This document shows, in pieces, positions 56,823-64,000 of a DNA stretch of 64,000 nucleotides. The position numbers and the translations under genes were made by a program. The stretch covers positions 1 through 64,000 of the forward strand of contig CAAFLX010000038.1 of assembly GCA_900763875.1 (NCBI GenBank). The letters are read 5' to 3'. This DNA is from Clostridia bacterium (GTDB lineage Bacteria > Bacillota > Clostridia > Christensenellales > CAG-917). Every line of letters starts with the position of its first letter. The first letter of the stretch is position 1. The notes beneath the pieces are model-generated. The model made no database searches. It was not told the origin of the DNA and saw only the letters and a program-made list of their open reading frames with translations.

Positions 56823-57416
56823 TCAGAGCGCTGTTTGATCCGTCATCAAGGAAATGCCCTTGCCCACTGCGTCTGAAATGTTTTTGCAAAGTTCCTCAAG
56901 AGAAAGCGAGCTCTTGTGGTTGAACCAAATCTTGAAGCATTCCGTCATACCTGCCGCGGCAAACGCTACGATGTATTTCACCCTGCCGATGTCGCTCGTT
57001 GCGCCCTCGTGCTCGGAAAACCAGTGCATGTACGCCTCAACGATGCGGTCGTTGATTTTGTCCATAAGCTGTCCCGAAGTGCTGGACGAAAGAATGTATC
57101 TGTTGTTTTGATCTTGTTTCAAAATCTCGTCGGCGAGCATGCTCAAAAGAGGATAAGGATTGGTGATGCTGTTGCGGATGTCCGTTTCGCTCATAATCCT
57201 GTCGATACGCGCCATAATGGTGTTTTCGATGTCCGTGCGCACGTCGCTGACGGTGTCGTAGTACATATAAAAAGTGCTGCGCGTGATGTTGGCTTTTTGC
57301 GTCAGTTCGCTGATGGTGATGTCTGCCATGTCCTTTTCTTGGACGAGTTGTTTGAACGCTTCAAAAATAGCGTTTTTGGTCTTGATGACTCTTTTGTCAA
57401 TGCCGCCGTTTTTCAT
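56823..57416 (-). CDS. TetR-family transcriptional regulator
   Basis: A 197-residue regulator. The HTH is KTKNAIFEAFKQLVQEKDMADITISELTQKANITRSTFYMYYDTVSDV. The C-terminal helical domain carries a TetR_C-like AFAAAGMTECFKIWFNH. It is upstream of the ABC-FtsX gene with the same orientation, 129 bases apart, and is the likely local regulator of that exporter. Confidence 0.9.
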   Translation of the reverse strand: MKNGGIDKRVIKTKNAIFEAFKQLVQEKDMADITISELTQKANITRSTFYMYYDTVSDVRTDIENTIMARIDRIMSETDIRNSITNPYPLLSMLADEILKQDQNNRYILSSSTSGQLMDKINDRIVEAYMHWFSEHEGATSDIGRVKYIVAFAAAGMTECFKIWFNHKSSLSLEELCKNISDAVGKGISLMTDQTAL

Positions 57417-57585
57417 ATTTTTCTTCCTAATTGAATTGTTTTATATTGCAAAATGTATCATATCATATATTTGTGCGATTTTCTACCTTTTTATAAAATA
57501 TTAATGAAATTAATAAATTATTAAGGTTTGAACATACTATTCACACAATATTACAATATGGGCAAAATCGCCCGAAGGAGACTGT

Positions 57586-57759
57586 ATGAAAATCAAAAAA
57601 GCAAGAAAAACTCCCCAATCTCACAGCAATTTGTCAACGCACGAGAATATGCGCTCGCTCTACGACCCCAACGGCAGCTACACCGGCACACCCGAAGAGA
57701 ACGGCTACCCCAAAACGCCTGACGGCGACCTCCCCGTCCAAGACGCGGACGACTTGTGA
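57586..57759 (+). CDS. 57-residue acidic-tailed small protein
   Basis: MKIKKARKTPQSHSNLSTHE is followed by SLYDPNGSYTGTPEENGYP and a C-terminal PVQDADDL. Ribosome site GAAGGAG is at ideal spacing, and a basic N-terminus with an acidic end is typical of a real small protein. I recall similar short proteins ending in DADDL in Clostridia genomes but know no function. It stands alone between a TetR gene and a repeat block. Confidence 0.6.
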   Translation: MKIKKARKTPQSHSNLSTHENMRSLYDPNGSYTGTPEENGYPKTPDGDLPVQDADDL

Positions 57760-57781
57760 TTTTGGCTTTGATAAATGTTTG

Positions 57782-58155
57782 GGGGGGGGTGAACTCTAAA
57801 TTGCAACTTCCCCCTTCCTCACGTGTTTTGTTCGTACTCTACAAGAGTTGGGCGGGGTGTACTCTAAATTGCAACTTCCCCTTTCCTCACGTGTTTTCCC
57901 CATCACCGTTCCCCCTTAAAAGGGAACCCACGGTGACCGCGTAGCGGGGGACAACACTCAGCACTCACATAGATAAGTATCGTCCCCTTGTTATGCCACT
58001 GCGCTTTGTGCGCCGGCTTCGCAACAGAATGGCGCAGTCGCTTGTACTATCCGTCAAGTTCGGCGTTCGCTTTTCTCGCCGCCTTGCGGCTCGTGTTCCG
58101 TCTTTGAAGTTACACATACCGTGTATAAGAACGCCCTGAATAATTGTTCGTTTAT
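57782..58155 (+). repeat. Dispersed repeat C, copy 4, with a partial internal duplication
   Basis: The left part (CTCTAAATTGCAACTTCCCC to CCTCACGTGTT) is present twice, at about 57791-57829 and 57860-57898. The rest matches the other copies. It ends in GTGTATAAGAACGCCCTGAA next to hairpin array D4. Confidence 0.75.
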
Positions 58156-58241
58156 CCACAATCCAAACAAAGTTTGGATATCATCGTGCAACGCACGATA
58201 TCATCACGAAGTGATATCACCGCAGCAGGCGATATCATTTA
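58156..58241 (-). repeat. RTGATAT hairpin array D4
   Basis: On the minus strand, starting at the peptidase stop codon (TAA then ATGATAT): CGCCTGCTGCG, CACTTCGTG, CGTGCGTTGCACG, CCAAACTTTGTTTGG, then ATTGTGG. The order of module types at the end (CGTGC.., CCAAAC.., ATTGTGG) is the same as in D2 and D3. Confidence 0.85.
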
Positions 58242-59558
58242 TTTTGTATGGCTTTGGTCGATTTTGTCGATTACTCGAAGGACGATATCCAGTCCAAGCC
58301 CAACCGTGTCGGCGGAAAAACGCTCGGGCACGTCGCGGAACGTGTGATAATAATCGCTCATAACGGGGTTTTGGGCGGCAAAAGTGATTGACTTTACGCC
58401 TGCTTTTTGGAAAGGCGTTGAATCGCAACCGCCGACGGGATTGGCGATGTCGCCGGGATTTTTGATGCCTGCCTCGCGCATTGCCTCTTTGAACATACGC
58501 TCCAAGTCTTTGTCAAAATGAGGGCAAAGCCAACTGTCGCCGTGTATGACCTCGAAGTGGTCGGGGTCGGCGATTGAGTCGATGTTGATGTGATAGGCAT
58601 TGTCGAGCATACCGTCGTTTTTATGCTTGCGCGTAAAGGCAATCGAGCCGCGCAGTCCCGACTCCTCCGCACCGACGTTGCAATCGACGATACGGCAGTT
58701 TTTGGGCATTCTATCGGGGTTTTCTTTGAAATATTTGACAACTTGATAGGCGATTGAAACGCCCGTTGCGTTGTCCATTGCGCCGGGAGAGGCGATTGCC
58801 TCGGTCTTTTCGTTGTACATCGTGAGCAAGAACGCGCACACTAGGGTGAGCGGCGACGAATACAACACGATTTGCGCAATCACGGAATACGCTTTTGCAA
58901 CGCCGACAATGGTTGAGTATTCCATTGCGCTTGTTCTATAATAAAGCACCATTGAAAGAATGAGCAAAATCAAACTGAATATGCTCACAAGCGCGACCGC
59001 AAGCGCGCCTACTGCGATGCGCAACACCACTCCTACAAAGCCGAGTTTGTGTTGTGACGCGCTCAGTTTGAGCGTCCAGCTGGTGTCGGTGTGCCCCGAA
59101 AGAAAAACGGTGTAGTCGTATTGTCCGTCTTCGGGGAGCAATTCGGCATACGTATTGTGGGACACTTTGTGCTTAAAGCACCAATCGAAACAGGTGTTGT
59201 ACTTGAACACGCTCACAACAAGCCAAATCCACACAAAAACCATATACATTGTGGTGACAAAATGCAACGCAAGCCCCGCAAAAGACGAAATGCTTGCAAG
59301 CATGGTTGCAATAATCGTAAGCACACAGCCGATTATGCCTGCCCACCCTGCATACGGCAAACCGCCGATTGACGAGTGTGGCGCAAAAACAAAACTCTCC
59401 GTGACGGGTTTCAGCCCGATTTCTTTGAGCTTGTCCGACATATAATCGTGATATTTTTTCTCGTTTTGAGAACCGGGAAGGCGAGGGCCAATCTCGCGCG
59501 CGGCATATTCAACCATTTCGTAGGCGTCGTCGCCGTACTTTTTGAGTTCTTCTCTCAT
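58239..59558 (-). CDS. M28-family metallopeptidase with membrane segments inside the catalytic domain
   Basis: A 439-residue predicted aminopeptidase. Zinc ligands and catalytic residues of M28 are visible: SGHTDTS (His, Asp), PGAMDNATG (bridging Asp), AEESGLRG (Glu-Glu), HINIDSI (Asp) and DYYHTFRD (His). Unlike soluble M28 enzymes, about two to three membrane segments lie before the first motif (YAGWAGIIGCVLTIIATMLA, FVTTMYMVFVWIWLVVSVF). Two to three more lie between the first and second motif (VVLRIAVGALAVALVSIFSL, AYSVIAQIVLYSSPLTLVCAFLL). The start at 59558 has AAAGGAT upstream. It follows serS by 69 bases on the same strand. Confidence 0.82.
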   Translation of the reverse strand: MREELKKYGDDAYEMVEYAAREIGPRLPGSQNEKKYHDYMSDKLKEIGLKPVTESFVFAPHSSIGGLPYAGWAGIIGCVLTIIATMLASISSFAGLALHFVTTMYMVFVWIWLVVSVFKYNTCFDWCFKHKVSHNTYAELLPEDGQYDYTVFLSGHTDTSWTLKLSASQHKLGFVGVVLRIAVGALAVALVSIFSLILLILSMVLYYRTSAMEYSTIVGVAKAYSVIAQIVLYSSPLTLVCAFLLTMYNEKTEAIASPGAMDNATGVSIAYQVVKYFKENPDRMPKNCRIVDCNVGAEESGLRGSIAFTRKHKNDGMLDNAYHINIDSIADPDHFEVIHGDSWLCPHFDKDLERMFKEAMREAGIKNPGDIANPVGGCDSTPFQKAGVKSITFAAQNPVMSDYYHTFRDVPERFSADTVGLGLDIVLRVIDKIDQSHTK

Positions 59559-59627
59559 AATTATCCTTTCCTTTTCGTATTTGCTATAAAAAGGCAAAGC
59601 GATTGTACGCCTTGCCTTAAAGCCGTG

Positions 59628-60911
59628 TTATTTTGTGATTTTTTCCATACCGCCCATATACTTGCGCAGCACTTCGGGAATGGTGATCGAGCCGTCCTCG
59701 TTTTGAAATTGCTCCACGATTGCAGGGATAAGTCTGCTTGTTGCAAGACCGCTGCCGTTGAGGGTATGCACAAAACGAGGTTTGCCCGTTTCGCTGTCGC
59801 GGAAACGAGTGTTGTTTCTGCGCGCTTGATAGTCGTTGGCGTTGGAGACGGACGAACATTCCTTGTAGATGCCCATAGACGGAATCCAAAGCTCGACGTC
59901 ATACGTTCTTGCCATAGAAGCAGAGCAATCGCCGGCTGCAAGTTTGCTGACTCTAAAGTGCAAGCCGAGTTGCTCGACGAGCCTTGCCGCCTTGTTGACA
60001 AGCTCTTCAAAAGCCTCTTTGCTGTGGTCGGGGTGAGCGTATTGCACCATTTCGATTTTGTTGAATTGGTGACCTCTTATCATACCTCTCTCTTCCGCTC
60101 TTGCGCTGCCTGCCTCTTTTCTGAAACAGGGCGAATACGCAAAGAACTTCATAGGGAGCTTGCTCTCGTCGATGATTTCGCCCGCATACATATTCACGAG
60201 CGCGGTTTCGGCGGTTGGGAGCATAAAGCGGTTGCGCTTTCTGTCCTCGTCGCAATCGAGCCAATACACCTCGTCGCTGAATTTGGGGAATTGTCCCGCA
60301 CCGTAGCCGCAGTTGTAGCCGAGTTGATAGGGCGGCAAAATAAACTCGTAACCATCTTTCAAATGTTCGTCCACAAAGTAGTTGAGCAAAGCCCATTCGA
60401 GCCTTGCGCCCACTCCCCTATATATCCAAAAACCGTTGCCCGAAAGTTTGACGCCTCTCTCATAGTCGATTAAGCCGAGGTCGGTGCAAAGGTCAACGTG
60501 GTTTTTGAGGGGGAAGTCGAACTTGGGTTGCTCGCCCACGATTTTGATGACTTGGTTGTTTTCCTTTTCACCGGGGAGAAGGTCGGGGTCGGGAAGGTTG
60601 GGCATGCCTGCAAGCGCGTCGTTGATTTTTGCGATGAGGTCGTTGATTTTCGCGTCGCCTGCGGCAATTTCATCACCGAGCTTTCTCATCTCGTCAAAGA
60701 TAGGCTCGACGGGTTGTCCCGATTTTTTGAGAACGGGGATTTGCGCGGAAACTTTGTTCTTTTGCGCTTTGAGTTGCTCGATTTCGGTTATCGTGGCCTT
60801 TCTTTCGTCGTCCCACTCGATGATTTCTGAAAAGTCCGCTTTGTAGCCTTTCTTTGCAAGGGCGTCAACCACCTCTTGCGGATTGTTTCTGATTCTTGCC
60901 AAATCCAACAT
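59628..60911 (-). CDS. serS: Seryl-tRNA synthetase
   Basis: A 427-residue class II enzyme. It has the N-terminal long coiled coil (about 25-110), motif 2 (FFAYSPCFRKEAGSARAEERGMIRGHQFNKIEMVQY) and motif 3 (LNGSGLATSRLIPAIVEQFQ). Length is normal. It lies 93 bases after leuS and before the M28 peptidase; no T-box was recognised in the short gap. Confidence 0.97.
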   Translation of the reverse strand: MLDLARIRNNPQEVVDALAKKGYKADFSEIIEWDDERKATITEIEQLKAQKNKVSAQIPVLKKSGQPVEPIFDEMRKLGDEIAAGDAKINDLIAKINDALAGMPNLPDPDLLPGEKENNQVIKIVGEQPKFDFPLKNHVDLCTDLGLIDYERGVKLSGNGFWIYRGVGARLEWALLNYFVDEHLKDGYEFILPPYQLGYNCGYGAGQFPKFSDEVYWLDCDEDRKRNRFMLPTAETALVNMYAGEIIDESKLPMKFFAYSPCFRKEAGSARAEERGMIRGHQFNKIEMVQYAHPDHSKEAFEELVNKAARLVEQLGLHFRVSKLAAGDCSASMARTYDVELWIPSMGIYKECSSVSNANDYQARRNNTRFRDSETGKPRFVHTLNGSGLATSRLIPAIVEQFQNEDGSITIPEVLRKYMGGMEKITK

Positions 60912-61004
60912 AGTTTTGTCCTCTATTGTCGATATTGTCGTTTATAATTTTTTATTTTCCAAAACGCGCGGTTTATCTTTCGATTTCGAGCGTTAAAGTG
61001 TCGA

Positions 61005-63425
61005 TTATGCGATTATATTCACAAGTCTGCCGGGCACGACGATGACCTTTTTGGGTGCGTTTGCAAGCTGGTCTTTGACCGCTTCGAGCGCAGCTTTTTC
61101 GATTTCCTCTTTGCTTGCAGAGGTCGGCACGGTGACTTTGGCTCTCATCTTGGAGTTGATTTGAACTGCAAGTTCCACCTCGTCAAGCACCATTGCGGCA
61201 GGGTCGAAAGTCGGGTACGCTTGGTTGAATACGCTGTATTTTTGACCGAGCATTTCCCAAAGCTCCTCGCAAAAATGGGGTGCGAACGGAGCAAGCAACA
61301 ACACCAAATCTTTGGCGCAGTCCTTGTAGATTGCGTTCTTCCTTGCAACGTTTGCCTCGTAGTTGTACATTGCGTTGACAAACTCCATAAGTCTTGCAAC
61401 CGCCGTGTTGAACGAGAATGCACCAAGGTCGTTCGTGACGCACTTTATGGTGTTGTGGCGCACGCGGTTGAGTTCCTTTTCCGCCTTGCCGAGGGGTGCG
61501 TTGTCAAAGTTGACTTCATAGCACTTTTTGACGATGCGCTCCACCCTGTCGAAGAAACGGCTGATTGATTCAAGTCCGTTGTCGTTCCAAGGGCCGCCCT
61601 CGACATAGTTGAAACCAAACATCAAATACACTCTGAAAATATCCGCGCCGTACTTGGAAATCGAATCGTCGGGAGATACGACGTTGCCCTTCGATTTGGA
61701 CATCTTGTTGCCGTCCGGGCCGAGGATTGTGCCTTGGTGGACAAGGGAGAGGAACGGCTCGTCAAAGTTGAGGTAGCCCATATCTCTCAATGCCTTGGTG
61801 AAGAAACGCGCGTAAAGAAGGTGCATACAAGCGTGTTCCGCGCCGCCGATATACTTGTCAACGGGGAGCATTTTGTTTATCCACTCACTGTCAAAAGGAT
61901 TGTCCGAATTGTTTGCGTCGGGGTATCTCAAGAAATACCAGCTCGAACACACAAACGTGTCGAGAGTGTCCGCGTCACGCTTTGCGGGACGACCGCATAC
62001 GGGGCAAACCGTATTGATAAATTCGTCGCACTTTTTGAGAGGGGATTCTCCGTCGGGCGTAAAGTTGACGTTGTGCGGAAGTTGCACGGGCAAATCCTTT
62101 TCGGGGACGGGAACGTCGCCGCAGTGCTCGCAGTGAATGATGGGAATAGGCGCGCCCCAATAGCGTTGACGGCTCACGAGCCAGTCACGCAAACGGTAGT
62201 TGGTTTTCAAGCCGCCTTTGCCCTCTTTTTCGAGTTTTTTGAGTATGGCAAGTCTGCCTTCCTCGCTGCTCAAACCGTCAAACTCGCCGCTGTTGCAAAG
62301 AATACCGTCGTCGCAGAACGGCAGGGAATCGTCCGCGCCCTCTGCGCCCTTGATGACTCTCTTAACGGGAAGTCCGAGCTTTTGAGCAAACACAAAGTCG
62401 CGCTCGTCGTGAGCGGCAACGCCCATAACCGCGCCCGTGCCGTAGCTTGCGATAACGTAATCGGCAACGAGAACGGGCACTTCCTCGCCGTTTGCGGGGT
62501 TGATTGCATATGCGCCCGTCGGCACGCCCGTTTTCTCTCTTGTCGAGGACATACGGTCAATCTCGCTTGCCTTTGCGCTCTTTTCCTTGTACTCCTCGAC
62601 CGCCGCCTTTTGCTCGTCTGTGACAACGAGGTCAACGAGGGGACTTTCGGGAGCAAGCACGACGTAGGTTACGCCGAAAACGGTGTCCGCTCTTGTGGTG
62701 AACACTTTGAAAGACACGTCGCTGTTTTTGACTTTGAACTCAACCTCGCCGCCAAAACTTCTGCCAATCCAATTCTTTTGCATAAGTTTGGTTTTTTCGG
62801 GCCAATCGAGCTTGTCGATGCAATCGAGCAATTCGTCGGCGTAGGCGGTGATTTTGAAAAACCATTGATTGAGGTTTTTGTGGGTGACTTGACTGCCGCA
62901 TCTCTCGCAAACTCCGCCTTGAGCCTGCTCGTTGGCAAGCACGGTGTTGCAAGACGGACACCAGTTGACGGGAGCTTCTTTGCGATATGCAAGCCCCTTT
63001 TTGTAGAGTTGCAAAAACATCCATTGCGTCCACTTGTAGTAGTCGGGCATACAGGTTTTGATCTCGTAGTCCCAATCGTACATTGCGCCGATACGCTTGA
63101 GTTGCTCCTCCATAGTGGCAATATTTTTGAGAGTGCTCTGCTCGGGGTGAATGCCCGTCTTTATGGCGTAGTTTTCGGCAGGCAAACCGAACGCGTCAAA
63201 TCCCATAGGTTGAAAAACCTCGTAGCCTTGCATACGCTTAAAACGCGCAAACGAATCGGCAGGGCCGTAGTTGTACCAGTGTCCTGCGTGCAGTTTTGCG
63301 CCCGAGGGATAGGAAAACATCTCAAGACAGTAATACTTTTTGTCAACTTTGGAGCGGTCAAACTTATAAAGCCCGGTATCCGCCCAGATTTTTTGCCATT
63401 TGCTTTCAATTTGCTTATAGTCCAT
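61005..63425 (-). CDS. leuS: Leucyl-tRNA synthetase
   Basis: An 806-residue class I enzyme. The HIGH-equivalent is LHAGHWYNYGPAD. The CP1 editing domain shows TGVPTGAYAINPANGEEVPV and VAAHDERDF (the Asp used in editing), a zinc-like CPSCNTVLANEQAQGGVCERCG precedes it, and KMSKS is in GNKMSKSKGNVVSPDD. The C-terminal anticodon domain is complete. The best Shine-Dalgarno (GAGGAG) is 13 bases from the ATG, which is long; the start codon still matches the family N-terminus. Confidence 0.97.
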   Translation of the reverse strand: MDYKQIESKWQKIWADTGLYKFDRSKVDKKYYCLEMFSYPSGAKLHAGHWYNYGPADSFARFKRMQGYEVFQPMGFDAFGLPAENYAIKTGIHPEQSTLKNIATMEEQLKRIGAMYDWDYEIKTCMPDYYKWTQWMFLQLYKKGLAYRKEAPVNWCPSCNTVLANEQAQGGVCERCGSQVTHKNLNQWFFKITAYADELLDCIDKLDWPEKTKLMQKNWIGRSFGGEVEFKVKNSDVSFKVFTTRADTVFGVTYVVLAPESPLVDLVVTDEQKAAVEEYKEKSAKASEIDRMSSTREKTGVPTGAYAINPANGEEVPVLVADYVIASYGTGAVMGVAAHDERDFVFAQKLGLPVKRVIKGAEGADDSLPFCDDGILCNSGEFDGLSSEEGRLAILKKLEKEGKGGLKTNYRLRDWLVSRQRYWGAPIPIIHCEHCGDVPVPEKDLPVQLPHNVNFTPDGESPLKKCDEFINTVCPVCGRPAKRDADTLDTFVCSSWYFLRYPDANNSDNPFDSEWINKMLPVDKYIGGAEHACMHLLYARFFTKALRDMGYLNFDEPFLSLVHQGTILGPDGNKMSKSKGNVVSPDDSISKYGADIFRVYLMFGFNYVEGGPWNDNGLESISRFFDRVERIVKKCYEVNFDNAPLGKAEKELNRVRHNTIKCVTNDLGAFSFNTAVARLMEFVNAMYNYEANVARKNAIYKDCAKDLVLLLAPFAPHFCEELWEMLGQKYSVFNQAYPTFDPAAMVLDEVELAVQINSKMRAKVTVPTSASKEEIEKAALEAVKDQLANAPKKVIVVPGRLVNIIA

Positions 63426-63465
63426 AAGCCGTGAGGCACTCCTCTATGTTAAAATAATAATATTT

Positions 63466-63494
63466 AGTTTAATACCAATACAAAACATTGTCAA
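63466..63494 (-). promoter_or_regulatory. Promoter of leuS-serS
   Basis: On the minus strand TTGACA (63494-63489), 17 bases, TAAACT (63471-63466), about 40 bases before leuS. The remaining bases up to 63695 hold no gene. Confidence 0.65.
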
Positions 63495-63695
63495 GCGCGG
63501 ATAAAAACTCCGCCCGTTCAAAAGCGACATATTGTGCAAAAAAGTCCGTGTCCAAAGCGATTTTTTTCGCGTGTCGGCGCAGTTTTCAAAGGATTGCTAT
63601 TGAATACAACAAAAAAAATTGCTATAATCCACTTGCCGAAAAAAAGCCGATTTGTATCATTCGCCAAATCCGCAATCTAGGATTGAGCAACATCG

Positions 63696-63725
63696 TTGGA
63701 CAGAACGGCTTTATCGTGGTATAAT
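63696..63725 (+). promoter_or_regulatory. Promoter of tmk
   Basis: TTGGAC (63696-63701), 18 bases, TATAAT (63720-63725), 28 bases before the start codon. Confidence 0.6.
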
Positions 63726-63753
63726 AATCAAATCAACAAAGGCGAGGAACGTT

Positions 63754-64000
63754 ATGTTCGTATCATTTGAAGGTTGCGAAGGCGTTGGGAAATCCACCCA
63801 ACTCAAACTTCTCAAAGACTATCTTGAATCCACCAATCAACACGCGGTTTACGTGCGCGAACCGGGCAGCACCCATATATCCGAGCAAATCCGCAAAATC
63901 ATTCTCAACCCCGAAAACAAAGAGATGACGGGCATCACCGAGGCATATCTTTACGCCTCGTCAAGAGCGCAACTCGTGCGAGAGGTCATACGCCCCGCAC
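63754..64000 (+). CDS. tmk: Thymidylate kinase, N-terminal part (runs off the window)
   Basis: The first 82 codons of dTMP kinase, which makes dTDP. The P-loop is VSFEGCEGVGKSTQ, followed by VYVREPGSTHISEQIRKIIL (the Arg/Glu-Pro-Gly loop) and AYLYASSRAQLVREVIRP. All match bacterial Tmk. GGCGAGG lies just upstream of the ATG. The rest lies beyond the window end. Confidence 0.94.
   Translation, partial: MFVSFEGCEGVGKSTQLKLLKDYLESTNQHAVYVREPGSTHISEQIRKIILNPENKEMTGITEAYLYASSRAQLVREVIRPA

Noticed and set aside
15090..58241. Hairpin arrays as CRISPR arrays
   Set aside because: The constant part is only 7 bases, the variable parts are themselves perfect palindromes, several recur between arrays, and no cas gene is present.
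60912..61004. T-box riboswitch before serS
   Set aside because: The gap is under 100 bases and lacks the T-box core sequence and a terminator/antiterminator pair. The leuS upstream region also lacks the core.
61734..63434. 566-codon plus-strand frame opposite leuS
   Set aside because: Antisense to leuS with intact signature motifs; composition is that of a complement strand.

Overview
The window looks like the chromosome of an endospore-forming, gut-type Clostridia (Firmicutes). The evidence is a set of spore genes (spo0A, sigH, yabP, a yabQ-like gene, spoIIR, sleB-ypeB), strong AAGGAGG-type ribosome binding sites, TTGACA/TATAAT promoters, the archaeal/eukaryal-type ProRS, the GlgC/GlgD pair and the mrnC-rlmB-sigH order. 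No genus can be named from the sequence alone. No phage, plasmid backbone, transposase, CRISPR or restriction system was found.

Layout. 1-4600: glycogen operon glgB-glgC-glgD (minus). 4750-7930: response regulator, histidine kinase and ispE (minus). 8280-15020: a GNAT acetyltransferase, then amaP-greA-lysS and alaS-PHP phosphoesterase (minus). 15230-23280: an AATase-like acyltransferase, then sporulation and germination genes. 23540-30410: a transglutaminase-like lipoprotein, mrnC-rlmB-sigH, another lipoprotein and rpsF-ssb-rpsR. 30700-39210: an MBL-fold hydrolase, proS, a giant BspA-like LRR lipoprotein facing an XRE regulator with three operator-like sites, an acidic zinc-ribbon protein and spo0A. 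39540-39700: tRNA-Ala and tRNA-Ile, followed by a duplicated tRNA-Ile 3' end. 40530-47350: a six-gene peptide/nickel-type ABC transporter operon ending in a His-rich TPR protein, divergent from a TetR gene. 48080-52640: hypB-hypB-flavoprotein-hypA. 53680-57420: an ABC-FtsX fusion and a TetR gene. 57590-63430: a 57-aa protein, a membrane M28 peptidase, serS and leuS. 63754-64000: start of tmk.

How the genes fit together. Spo0A and SigH are the entry regulators of sporulation. SpoIIR signals from forespore to mother cell, YabP/YabQ act in spore coat and cortex assembly, and SleB/YpeB degrade cortex on germination. Two hypB genes, hypA, an iron-sulfur flavoprotein and a nearby NikA/Opp-type transporter carrying a His-rich protein suggest nickel handling. 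No [NiFe] hydrogenase subunit is present in the window, so that link is inference.

The most unusual content is in the spaces between genes. There are two structured repeat systems. The first is arrays of small perfect hairpins of changing sequence, separated by a constant RTGATAT heptamer; they lie at or near stop codons and always face the same way relative to the upstream gene. The second is about ten copies of a roughly 110-125 nt nested hairpin element whose stems covary around invariant single-stranded motifs; they are clustered directly after the stop codons of four minus-strand genes. Both are mixed with dispersed repeats of about 75, 100 and 350 bp in composite blocks (1-346, 19415-20051, 47392-48080, 52714-53678).
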